Positions 1 through 5,339 of a stretch of 5,339 bases of DNA are shown here, one piece after another. The notes below the pieces were generated by a model that saw only the letters and a list, made by a program, of their open reading frames with translations, searched no databases and was not told the origin of the DNA. Each line of letters opens with the position of its first letter. The stretch's first letter is position 1. Source of the DNA: Betaproteobacteria bacterium (GTDB lineage Bacteria > Pseudomonadota > Gammaproteobacteria > Burkholderiales > Nitrosomonadaceae); assembly GCA_022601315.1 (NCBI GenBank), contig JAHZIU010000281.1:1-5339 (forward strand). Reading direction: 5' to 3'. The position numbers and the translations under genes are program-made.

Positions 1-95
1 CTTAGCAGGCACATGCTTCCTGTGTTTTATTTTTTCAGCTACAATAATTTTTGGTACCTGAATGTATCACTGGGATTTAAATTCGGAGTCAAGAA

Positions 96-515
96 ATGAC
101 CAATAGAAAACACGGTAAATGTGCTTGTGGGAATATTGAATATAGCTATGAAGGCGAGCCGATCAATACTGCTTTCTGTTACTGTAAGGAGTGTCAAGCG
201 CACACAGGTTCTGATAAGTATTTTGCATTGTGGGTGCCGAAAGATAGTTTGCGTTTAGATAAGGGTGAAACGGCGGTTTTTACCCGTTTGGGGGACTCTG
301 GGCAGCCGTTGCACCACCATTTTTGTAAAGATTGTGGCGTCACAGTCTACATAGTTGTCACCGTGGTGGATATGGTGTCGATTGCTGCGGTAACGTTGGA
401 TGATAGCGATAATTTGACACCGGCAATGGCTATTTATACTGCTTCAGCACCCAAGTGGGCCTGTTTGCCCGAGGGCATTCCCCATTTTGAGAAATTACCG
501 CCGGGCGTTGGGTAG
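96..515 (+). CDS. GFA/CENP-V family zinc-binding protein
   Basis: This 139-residue protein has the length and cysteine layout of the GFA (glutathione-dependent formaldehyde-activating enzyme / CENP-V) domain family, which folds around structural and putative catalytic zinc. Visible motifs are CxCG at residues 9-12 (C9, C11), CYCKEC at 28-33 (C28, C30, C33) and FCKDCG at 76-81 (C77, C80), followed by the family's typical C-terminal IYTASAPKW (113-121) and a short FEKLP tail. Most of these proteins have no proven substrate, and the formaldehyde-glutathione activity is established only for a few members, so no reaction is assigned. It is probably cytoplasmic, since no signal peptide is visible. 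The start is supported by GGAG at 85-88, seven bases before the ATG. The gene stands alone and converges with the downstream lipoprotein gene across about 30 bases. Family assignment is firm; function is open. Confidence 0.92.
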   Translation: MTNRKHGKCACGNIEYSYEGEPINTAFCYCKECQAHTGSDKYFALWVPKDSLRLDKGETAVFTRLGDSGQPLHHHFCKDCGVTVYIVVTVVDMVSIAAVTLDDSDNLTPAMAIYTASAPKWACLPEGIPHFEKLPPGVG

Positions 516-545
516 TAGTTAATCGAATAGTTTAGCTTTATATCA

Positions 546-1532
546 TTAAGGCAGATCTATTGAGACAAACACGCCGGCATGATCGGATGCGGTGGGTTGA
601 CTCGGATCAATGAGGGTGTTGAAAACCACGCGACTTTCCCGCACATTATCGACATTATTGACAAATATATAGTCAACCCGTCTGGCAGAGTCGCCAATAT
701 CTAAATTGGATACACCCACCGTGCAGTGCTTGTCAGCAGCTTGTGTGTTGCTGCACAGCTCATCTAATATTCTTCCCTCAGCATAAGCATCGGTGAAACC
801 GGCAGCAACGATTCTGTCATAGAATGGCTTTTCCGCGAAAGGCGCAGTACGAAGCCGGTCGATATTGAAATCACCACCAAGAATCATGGGATTATTCTGA
901 GGGAAGAAATCTTCCACATCATCAATAAATTCGAGCATTACATCCAATTGACTGTTCATTTCGTCGGCGCTGCATTTTGCACAGAGGTGTGTGTTGTACA
1001 CATTGAGTTTTCCCAAATCAGGGATAGTCAGTCGTGTCATCATGATGTTTCTCGGTATTCTAATATCGTGTTTTTCAAATTCCAGTTCTGAGGTCTTAGG
1101 CAGCTGTTTGACCATTTTGAAGTCAATATCACAGCGGCTTAAAGTGGCATTCGCCAATGTTAATAACCCGGGCAATCCGACCTCAAAGGCCGAATGCAAA
1201 TCGTATTCGCCGCCTTGATCGCGAAGTTTTCCCTGGAGATTAAGGGCGCTATTGGCCGTCTTGGCTAGAATACCGCCAGCTACCTCTTGCATAAGGATTA
1301 CGTCGACAGAATGTGCTTTGGCAAATTCGGCAATTGCATCTAAACGTTGATCGCGCGTTTTCGTTTCAGAAAATAAAAGATTAATGGAGAGGACATTCAA
1401 ATGTCCTCTGCTTGCAACATCACCACATTGAACAAGCGAATCTCTTGCAACAGTATCTTTAGGAGATTGGCCGGCGCAACCGGTTAAGACTATTACAGTA
1501 CTCAGAATCATCGTTAAGAAAAAGCTTCTCAT
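546..1532 (-). CDS. Endonuclease/exonuclease/phosphatase-fold lipoprotein
   Basis: The 328-residue product begins with a hydrophobic signal peptide (residues 1-18) ending in the lipobox LTGC, so C19 should be lipidated. Residue +2 is alanine, not aspartate, which under the enterobacterial sorting rule favours the outer membrane. The rest is an EEP (exo-endonuclease-phosphatase) domain. The ordered metal-site motifs are LSINLL with N51, MQEV with E83, YNTHL with H182, GGDFN with D221 and N223, DYIF with D287, and the terminal SDH with D317 and H318. All expected catalytic positions appear present, so the enzyme is probably active as a Mg-dependent phosphodiesterase acting outside the cytoplasm. 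Candidate substrates in this superfamily include DNA, RNA, phosphoinositides and sphingomyelin, and the sequence does not decide among them. Cysteines at 184, 187, 260 and 270 could form disulfides. The start is set by the signal peptide and by AGGAG (plus-strand 1539-1543), six bases upstream of the ATG. Confidence 0.9.
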   Translation of the reverse strand: MRSFFLTMILSTVIVLTGCAGQSPKDTVARDSLVQCGDVASRGHLNVLSINLLFSETKTRDQRLDAIAEFAKAHSVDVILMQEVAGGILAKTANSALNLQGKLRDQGGEYDLHSAFEVGLPGLLTLANATLSRCDIDFKMVKQLPKTSELEFEKHDIRIPRNIMMTRLTIPDLGKLNVYNTHLCAKCSADEMNSQLDVMLEFIDDVEDFFPQNNPMILGGDFNIDRLRTAPFAEKPFYDRIVAAGFTDAYAEGRILDELCSNTQAADKHCTVGVSNLDIGDSARRVDYIFVNNVDNVRESRVVFNTLIDPSQPTASDHAGVFVSIDLP

Positions 1533-1602
1533 GTTTCACTCCTTTAATCAGTACTGTGACTAAATGCGCGTTTGCCGCATTGAATGCAACTGGGAAAATG
1601 CA
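1533..1602 (-). other. Leader of the lipoprotein gene
   Basis: These 70 bases separate the end of the MNT relic from the lipoprotein start and must carry that gene's ribosome binding site (AGGAG, plus-strand 1539-1543). A short perfect palindrome, GCATT-G-AATGC, lies at 1577-1587 and could be an operator half or chance. I searched the minus strand for a sigma70-type promoter here and found no pair of boxes good enough to call. The promoter may instead lie within the relic sequence upstream, or the gene may be read through from the oxyR-nuclease operon. Confidence 0.35.
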
Positions 1603-1790
1603 TCACTTGTCACTTCGGTTAATTATCGCTATCCCCATTCCCATTCTGTTGATGTACTTAATTAATTCAGGACCTTGAATACTTTGATAATTGATCACAT
1701 CGAGAAAATAGGGGAGTGGTTTTTGTTTATTCTTTAGATCAGCCAGATTTAGCACGGTATCATATGTAACCTTGCGCCCTTAAACGCCAA
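1603..1790 (-). pseudogene. Relic of MNT nucleotidyltransferase (C-terminal part)
   Basis: On the minus strand, positions 1761 to 1603 read as 52 open codons ending in TGA. They contain KPLPYFLDVINYQSI followed by PELIKYINRMG, which I recognise as the usual C-terminal strand-helix segment of MNT-type minimal nucleotidyltransferases (typically LPYxxDVxxYxxI...L..HI.RVG). Just upstream, in another frame, plus-strand 1790 to 1767 reads LAFKGARL, matching the family's DLAxKG segment after the catalytic DxD. Joining the two needs a one-base shift near 1762-1766, so the reading frame is broken. The N-terminal half, including the GSxAxG and DxD nucleotide-binding motifs, is absent. In family members this protein neutralises a HEPN partner, in studied cases by modifying it with AMP. 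Here it cannot be functional. Recognition is by eye from the family pattern; no alignment was run. Confidence 0.72.
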
Positions 1791-1930
1791 AAAGTCATTT
1801 AAAAAAATTGAATCAAGCCAACACGTTCGATAACAGTGGGCTGTTCAATGGCAATCGCGGATTTGAAAAATGAGAACGCTTTATTGAAATGCTTAAAGCA
1901 TTGTTTCCATTAGATATCCGCGTTGTTCAT
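1790..1930 (-). pseudogene. Relic of HEPN protein, HI0074-like (N-terminal part)
   Basis: The minus strand from the ATG at 1930-1928 reads MNNADI, a TAA stop at codon 7, then WKQCFKHFNKAF, SAIAIEQPTVIERVGLIQFF, a second TAA at codon 44, and MTF. Ignoring the two stops, this is the N-terminal pattern of the nucleotidyltransferase substrate-binding (HI0074-like HEPN) family: xxRWKQRFxNFxKA, a run to ExGLIQxFE, then xTFELAWK. Both stops fall where the family has a charged or polar residue (Q/R near 7, E at 44), as expected from point mutation. The sequence leaves the family after MTF, where it runs into MNT-like sequence. The catalytic RxxxxxH region lies further along and is missing. An AGGA at plus-strand 1937-1940, six bases before the ATG, survives. 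The start is 28 bases downstream of the nuclease stop codon on the same strand, so the pair may once have been the tail of that operon. Confidence 0.75.
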
Positions 1931-1958
1931 CAGTAATCCTTTTTGAATTGTTGTAGGG

Positions 1959-3392
1959 TTACATGAAATGATGCCTCAACCATTCCTCCAGTTTACGAGT
2001 GGCAGTCACGTCGTCTCGATTATAGCCAAGTATTTCAGATTTTAGTTGATGTTTCTTGTGTGCATCGGTTTCGTCTAAAAAACGACTAAATTGAACGACG
2101 GACCATTGTGCGCCGGATTCCTCATTTTCCCATTGAAAATTAACCAGCTGTGGGTGTTTGCAAATATCTTTCAGTCCGTAACCTTGTAGTGGTAACACCA
2201 GATTGTTCAGTACCGGCTTTTGCATATCAAATAAAGGACTGTCATTGCCTAGTAGCCATTGAACCGTGGTGTGGCTTTGCATGTCGTAGCGCTCGGCGTA
2301 TTTTTTTATGGTGGCTCTTTCATGGTTGGAATAATGTGCGAGAATCAGCGGGGCATATTGTGTGCGGTAAACATTCATTTTTTCTAGAAAGTTTAGCCAG
2401 CCCTGGTAATCCTGGGTTTCGTCATCTGTCCAAATGGCTTCGAAATTATCACTGTTATAAGGCGGTGGCAGAAATCCCCATAAGTAAACATGCCGTGTGC
2501 GCGAGGGAGTCAGTGGATTGTCTTCAATATCAAAATGTACCCAGGTGCCTTCAGGCAGTTCCACTTTATTCAATTGAAATACTTCACTCGTCAGGAATGA
2601 TTTGGCTTGCAGAATAGCTCGATGCTTCTTTTTGGGGCCTTTCAGATAGGGTACATCAGGTATGGTTTCAGCAGTACTGTTGGCAAATTGGGTAATGGTT
2701 GATATGTTCGCTTCCGCCAGATGTCTGGCTGCACTGCCGTGGACGCCGTAGAGTAATGACAAGTCTTCATTTTCTTCAAATTCCGGTCGGCAATGTACAT
2801 AGTACGGGCAAATACGGCATTTGCTGTGACTATAACGCACAGCGGGTTGTTGTGGCATATTAAGCAGTTCTTTCATGCTCAAGATAAATTCATCTACTAA
2901 TGGATTAGTTTCTTCGCCGAGTATTGCCGTTCTGCCATCACCCAAGAATATAATTGCTGGCAATTCATTATCGAGTATACGTCGATACAGCCCTAATTGA
3001 ATTTGTATACTTTTTTTGTGTTCACTTTGGGAAAGTTTGGCATCGGCGGATTGGTATTGACCACTTTCATGACGAATCAGGAAATCTGGATAGCCGATTA
3101 AACCTTCTTCTTCATTTATTAACCGGGCTTGATAAATAACAGCAACACCTTGCTGCATGAGTTCCTGAGTATGATCAAATGAGTTGGCTTTATGCACAGC
3201 GTATTGGCTTTGTAGTTTAGCCAGTATGGCGGCTTCGTGTTCTAATCCGGTATCCATCAAAAGCTGATTAAATGCATCAACCTCAAAATCCCCGATTTGA
3301 TGTTTATCTAACCATACACGGCGGATACAGGAAATCCAAGTTGCAGCATCACTGGGTTTAATCAGTCGTTGAACAGATTTGTACGTGGTCAT
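1959..3392 (-). CDS. TM0106-type RecB-like nuclease with RNase H-like domain
   Basis: This 477-residue protein has the two-part layout of the TM0106 family of putative nucleases, and its length is normal for that family. The N-terminal half is a PD-(D/E)XK (RecB/Cas4-like) domain: C22 in SCIRRVWLDKH, GLEHE at 49-53, D103 in GYPDF, D117 and K119 in SADAK, and Q132/Y136 in the QxxxY helix. Three clustered cysteines (C192, C195, C201) with C22 give the four ligands of a Cas4/AddB-like Fe-S cluster. A short linker with PYLKGPKKKH follows. The C-terminal half is an RNase H-like exonuclease domain: D288 and E290 in FDIE, AHYSNHE at 352-358 and YNRDD at 457-461. Its biological role is not established. 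The start overlaps the oxyR stop as ATGA (3389-3392), so the two genes are very likely transcribed and translated together. The HEPN relic begins 28 bases downstream. Confidence 0.86.
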   Translation of the reverse strand: MTTYKSVQRLIKPSDAATWISCIRRVWLDKHQIGDFEVDAFNQLLMDTGLEHEAAILAKLQSQYAVHKANSFDHTQELMQQGVAVIYQARLINEEEGLIGYPDFLIRHESGQYQSADAKLSQSEHKKSIQIQLGLYRRILDNELPAIIFLGDGRTAILGEETNPLVDEFILSMKELLNMPQQPAVRYSHSKCRICPYYVHCRPEFEENEDLSLLYGVHGSAARHLAEANISTITQFANSTAETIPDVPYLKGPKKKHRAILQAKSFLTSEVFQLNKVELPEGTWVHFDIEDNPLTPSRTRHVYLWGFLPPPYNSDNFEAIWTDDETQDYQGWLNFLEKMNVYRTQYAPLILAHYSNHERATIKKYAERYDMQSHTTVQWLLGNDSPLFDMQKPVLNNLVLPLQGYGLKDICKHPQLVNFQWENEESGAQWSVVQFSRFLDETDAHKKHQLKSEILGYNRDDVTATRKLEEWLRHHFM

Positions 3393-4300
3393 GCAGGTTT
3401 TTTTGCAATAGCGCCAAATTTTTTAATATATTCTGCTAATAATTGAAGGTCGCTTTGTTTGCTACTGCTTGATCGCCATACCATTCCAATAGTTCGCTTT
3501 ACGCTTTTGTCATTAAATGAACGGGATACTAAACCTGTTTTAGTCAGTAACCCCGATTTGACGGCCATTTCAGGTACAAGCGTAATACCAATGTCATTGG
3601 CAACCATTTGTATAAGTGTCGATAAACTCGTGCATTGATAGGGGACACCGTAATCAGCACCTTTAAATTTGCAAGCTGATAGTGCATGCTGGCGTAAACA
3701 ATGGCCTTCTTCAAGTAAAAGTAGGGGTTGTGTTGCTAAATGTTGAACTTTGAGCAACTTCCGATTTGCCAGTGGATGATCAGCAGGGCACGCTAAGTGA
3801 AAAAGGTCATCAAATAGCTCAATTTTCTTCAAATCATTAATAGGATAGGGTAAGGCAATGAGTGCCGCATCAATTCGACCTGTGGTTAGGTCTTCCAGTA
3901 ATGCTGCGGTTTGGCTTTCGCGTAGAAAAATTTTAAGTTCCGGAAAGGATTTACGTAATTTAGCTAATACTGTGGGTAGTAAATAGGGGCCAACAGTTGG
4001 AATTACACCTAGTGTGATTTTGCCACAAAGCGGTTTTGATGTTGATGATGTTGCGTCTACCAGACCATTAATTTCTTGTAGCACACGTTTCGCATGCAGA
4101 ACGATCTCCTGACCTTTTTCCGTGATGAGCACCTGCTTCTTGGTACGTTCGAAAACTTGAACATTTAATATTTCTTCTAAATCTTGGATGCCTGCACTTA
4201 ACGTCGATTGTGTGACATGACAAGCGGTGGCCGCGTTGCCAAAATGCCGTTGTTCAGCAACTGCAACAATATATTTAAGTTGTTTAATAGAGGGCGTCAT
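3389..4300 (-). CDS. oxyR: Hydrogen-peroxide-sensing LysR-type regulator OxyR
   Basis: This is a 303-residue cytoplasmic LysR-type transcription factor. It has a winged helix-turn-helix at residues 3-60 (LKYIVAVAEQRHFGNAA, then QSTLSAGIQDLE) and a peroxide-sensing regulatory domain after about residue 90. The redox pair is present: C201 in EEGHCLR and C210 in SACKFKGAD, nine residues apart like C199 and C208 of Escherichia coli OxyR. IPTVGPYLLP (100-109) supplies the conserved peroxide-pocket threonine (T102), with H200 and R203 beside the peroxidatic cysteine. The frame is open back to a TTG at 4390, but those 30 extra residues have no family counterpart, so the ATG at 4300 is preferred. It has no clear Shine-Dalgarno sequence. 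The gene diverges from the catalase, a classic OxyR target, and its stop overlaps the nuclease start by four bases. Activation of katA and autoregulation are inferred from this arrangement. Confidence 0.95.
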   Translation of the reverse strand: MTPSIKQLKYIVAVAEQRHFGNAATACHVTQSTLSAGIQDLEEILNVQVFERTKKQVLITEKGQEIVLHAKRVLQEINGLVDATSSTSKPLCGKITLGVIPTVGPYLLPTVLAKLRKSFPELKIFLRESQTAALLEDLTTGRIDAALIALPYPINDLKKIELFDDLFHLACPADHPLANRKLLKVQHLATQPLLLLEEGHCLRQHALSACKFKGADYGVPYQCTSLSTLIQMVANDIGITLVPEMAVKSGLLTKTGLVSRSFNDKSVKRTIGMVWRSSSSKQSDLQLLAEYIKKFGAIAKKPA

Positions 4301-4306
4301 TATTAA

Positions 4307-4346
4307 TCGTTTTAGTCGATGATGGGGTTCGATAATACTCGTTTTA
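4307..4346 (+). repeat. Direct repeat TCGTTTTA in the oxyR promoter region
   Basis: The octamer TCGTTTTA occurs at 4307-4314 and 4339-4346, 32 bases apart or close to three helical turns. It flanks the candidate -10 box of oxyR. Regularly phased short elements would fit an extended LysR-type binding region, but the octamer does not resemble the ATAG-based OxyR consensus, and two copies of an AT-rich 8-mer can arise by chance. Confidence 0.25.
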
Positions 4347-4360
4347 CCAATTTTTATCCA
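4332..4360 (-). promoter_or_regulatory. Candidate sigma70 promoter of oxyR
   Basis: Reading the minus strand, TGGATA (plus-strand 4355-4360, 4 of 6 matches to the -35 consensus) is followed after 17 bases by TATTAT (4332-4337, 5 of 6 matches to the -10 box). Transcription would start near 4325 and leave a leader of about 25 bases before the preferred oxyR start at 4300. That position would exclude the upstream TTG at 4390 and so supports the shorter protein. Confidence 0.42.
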
Positions 4361-4371
4361 GGGAGTATAGT
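4343..4371 (+). promoter_or_regulatory. Candidate sigma70 promoter of the catalase gene
   Basis: TTTACC at 4343-4348 (4 of 6) and TATAGT at 4366-4371 (5 of 6) are 17 bases apart. Transcription would begin near 4378, giving a leader of about 100 bases that contains the whole inverted repeat at 4389-4440. The boxes interleave with those proposed for oxyR on the other strand, an arrangement that would let one bound OxyR activate the catalase while repressing its own gene. A single ATAG, the core of the OxyR half-site, overlaps the -10 box at 4367-4370, but no convincing set of four phased half-sites is visible. Confidence 0.38.
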
Positions 4372-4388
4372 TCAATCTGCTACCCAGC

Positions 4389-4440
4389 AAAATGCAACAA
4401 AGTGGTTTTATCTTATGCGCTTTAGTATTCGTTGCATTTT
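4389..4440. repeat. Perfect 10-bp inverted repeat upstream of the catalase
   Basis: AAAATGCAAC at 4389-4398 is matched by its exact reverse complement GTTGCATTTT at 4431-4440. The arms are separated by 32 bases and their start points lie 42 bases apart, about four helical turns. It sits between the candidate catalase promoter and the catalase ribosome binding site. It could be a pair of operator sites on one face of the helix or, in the transcript, the closing stem of a large leader hairpin. The spacer also contains AAAG and CTTT, which could extend folding imperfectly. Confidence 0.6.
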
Positions 4441-4476
4441 AAATTTGTGTTTTTTGAGCTAAAAGGAGTAAATCAA

Positions 4477-5339
4477 ATGGAAAATAAAAAATCCCTCACA
4501 ACAACAAACGGCGCGCCAGTTGCCGATAATCAAAATGTGATGACGGCAGGTGCTCGGGGACCGATGCTTCTCCAGGATGTCTGGTATTTAGAAAAAATGG
4601 CGCATTTTGATCGTGAAGTCATTCCCGAGCGCCGTATGCATGCGAAAGGTTCTGCCGCTTATGGCAGCTTTACAGTGACGCATGACATCAGTCCATATAC
4701 AAAGGCAAAAATATTTTCTGAAATCGGAAAAAAAACAGACGTATTTTTGCGCTTTTCCACGGTTGCCGGAGAGCGCGGTGCTGCCGATGCAGAACGTGAT
4801 ATTCGTGGTTTTGCTGTTAAATTTTATACAGAAGAAGGCAATTGGGATCTTGTAGGGAACAATACACCAGTATTTTTCTTACGCGACCCACTCAAGTTTC
4901 CAGATTTAAATCACGCAGTCAAACGTGACCCGCGTACAAATTTGCGCAGCGCGAATAATAACTGGGATTTCTGGACTCTGCTTCCCGAAGCGTTGCATCA
5001 GATTACGATTGTCATGAGTGACCGGGGTAATCCGCGCACATACCGTCATATGCATGGTTTTGGTAGTCATACTTTCAGCTTGATCAATGCAAACAATGAA
5101 CGTTTTTGGGTGAAGTTTCATTTCAAATCCATGCAAGGCATTGAAAACCTGACAGACGAGGAATCTGCTAAATTAATTGGTGACGACCGCGAAAGTGCGC
5201 AAAGGGATTTATATGAAAGCATAGAGAACGGCGATTCTCCGCGTTGGGCAATGAAAATACAGGTGATGCCGGAAAAAGAGGCAGATACCTATTCGATTAA
5301 TCCGTTTGATCTGACCAAAGTATGGCCGCATAGTGACTA
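4477..5339 (+). CDS. katA: Monofunctional haem catalase (3' end beyond the window)
   Basis: Translation from the ATG at 4477 stays open to the window edge: 287 complete codons of a protein normally about 480-500 residues long. It is a typical heme catalase that converts hydrogen peroxide to water and oxygen in the cytoplasm. The catalytic histidine is H55 in [12 protein letters not shown], the distal asparagine is N128 in VGNNTPVFF, and [17 protein letters not shown] (92-108) and RDPLKFPD (136-143) are the usual core motifs. [19 protein letters not shown] (197-215) and [12 protein letters not shown] (274-285) are also intact. The heme-ligating tyrosine lies in the missing C-terminal part. The length of the N-terminal region and these motifs point to a small-subunit catalase. 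The start is fixed by AGGAG at 4464-4468, eight bases before the ATG. Divergence from oxyR implies peroxide-induced expression. No damage is seen; truncation is only by the window. Confidence 0.96.
   Translation, partial: MENKKSLTTTNGAPVADNQNVMTAGARGPMLLQDVWYLEKMAHFDREVIPERRMHAKGSAAYGSFTVTHDISPYTKAKIFSEIGKKTDVFLRFSTVAGERGAADAERDIRGFAVKFYTEEGNWDLVGNNTPVFFLRDPLKFPDLNHAVKRDPRTNLRSANNNWDFWTLLPEALHQITIVMSDRGNPRTYRHMHGFGSHTFSLINANNERFWVKFHFKSMQGIENLTDEESAKLIGDDRESAQRDLYESIENGDSPRWAMKIQVMPEKEADTYSINPFDLTKVWPHSD

Noticed and set aside
6..36. Possible terminator (CAGG/CCTG or CACA/TGTG stem followed by a T-rich run) for a gene to the left
   Set aside because: The alternative stems are only four base pairs, mutually exclusive and have loops of 7-9 bases. 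The T-run alone is not enough to call a terminator. Nothing else is identifiable in 1-84.
991..1218. 75-codon open frame on the plus strand inside the lipoprotein gene
   Set aside because: It is antisense to the conserved EEP domain and has no family-like sequence.
1583..1590. A third copy of AATGCAAC, shared with the catalase-side inverted repeat
   Set aside because: A given 8-mer is expected roughly 0.16 times on both strands of a window this size, so one extra copy is unremarkable and the context is unrelated.
1533..1958. Small RNA or riboswitch in the gap between nuclease and lipoprotein
   Set aside because: The sequence is explained by the protein-coding relics on the minus strand. I saw no strong stem-loop followed by a T-run.
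2150..2617. 155-codon open frame on the plus strand inside the nuclease gene
   Set aside because: It lies wholly antisense to a gene with clear nuclease motifs, its translation shows no recognisable domain, and no good ribosome binding site precedes it.
2954..3139. 61-codon open frame on the plus strand inside the nuclease gene
   Set aside because: It is antisense to the PD-(D/E)XK core and its composition looks like a shadow frame.
4378..4389. Small palindrome TGCT-ACCC-AGCA beside the left arm of the inverted repeat
   Set aside because: Four-base arms are expected by chance, and it matches no known operator I can name.
4906..5136. 76-codon open frame on the minus strand inside the catalase gene
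   Set aside because: It is antisense to a highly conserved catalase region that accounts for the open frame.

Overview
The window looks like chromosomal DNA from a moderately AT-rich proteobacterium, most likely a gammaproteobacterium. The grounds are an OxyR that aligns by eye with the enterobacterial protein along its whole length, divergent oxyR and catalase genes, a lipobox-bearing exported protein, and AGGA/GGAG ribosome binding sites. The species cannot be named from this sequence.

Layout from left to right: a small GFA/CENP-V-type zinc-binding protein (+, 96-515) converges with an endonuclease/exonuclease/phosphatase-fold lipoprotein (-, 546-1532). A stretch of about 430 bases with no intact gene follows (1533-1958). 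Read on the minus strand, it holds the fused remains of a HEPN-MNT pair: the N-terminal third of an HI0074-like HEPN protein joined to the C-terminal part of an MNT nucleotidyltransferase, with in-frame stops, a frameshift and one large deletion. Next comes a two-gene minus-strand operon in which oxyR (3389-4300) overlaps a TM0106-type RecB-like nuclease (1959-3392) by an ATGA. Across a 176-base divergent intergenic region lies a monofunctional haem catalase (+, from 4477), cut off by the window edge after 287 codons.

The functional theme of the right half is the peroxide response. OxyR keeps both redox cysteines with the family spacing and probably controls both the catalase and its own operon. 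That operon also carries a nuclease with a predicted four-cysteine Fe-S site, so the nuclease is likely co-expressed with the peroxide sensor. The intergenic region contains overlapping candidate promoters and a perfect 10-bp inverted repeat just upstream of the catalase.

The two most notable observations are the HEPN-MNT relic, which conventional gene calling would leave as empty intergenic DNA, and the translational coupling of oxyR to a RecB/RNase H-like nuclease of unknown role. I saw no tRNA, rRNA, CRISPR array, insertion sequence or intact undescribed multigene system.
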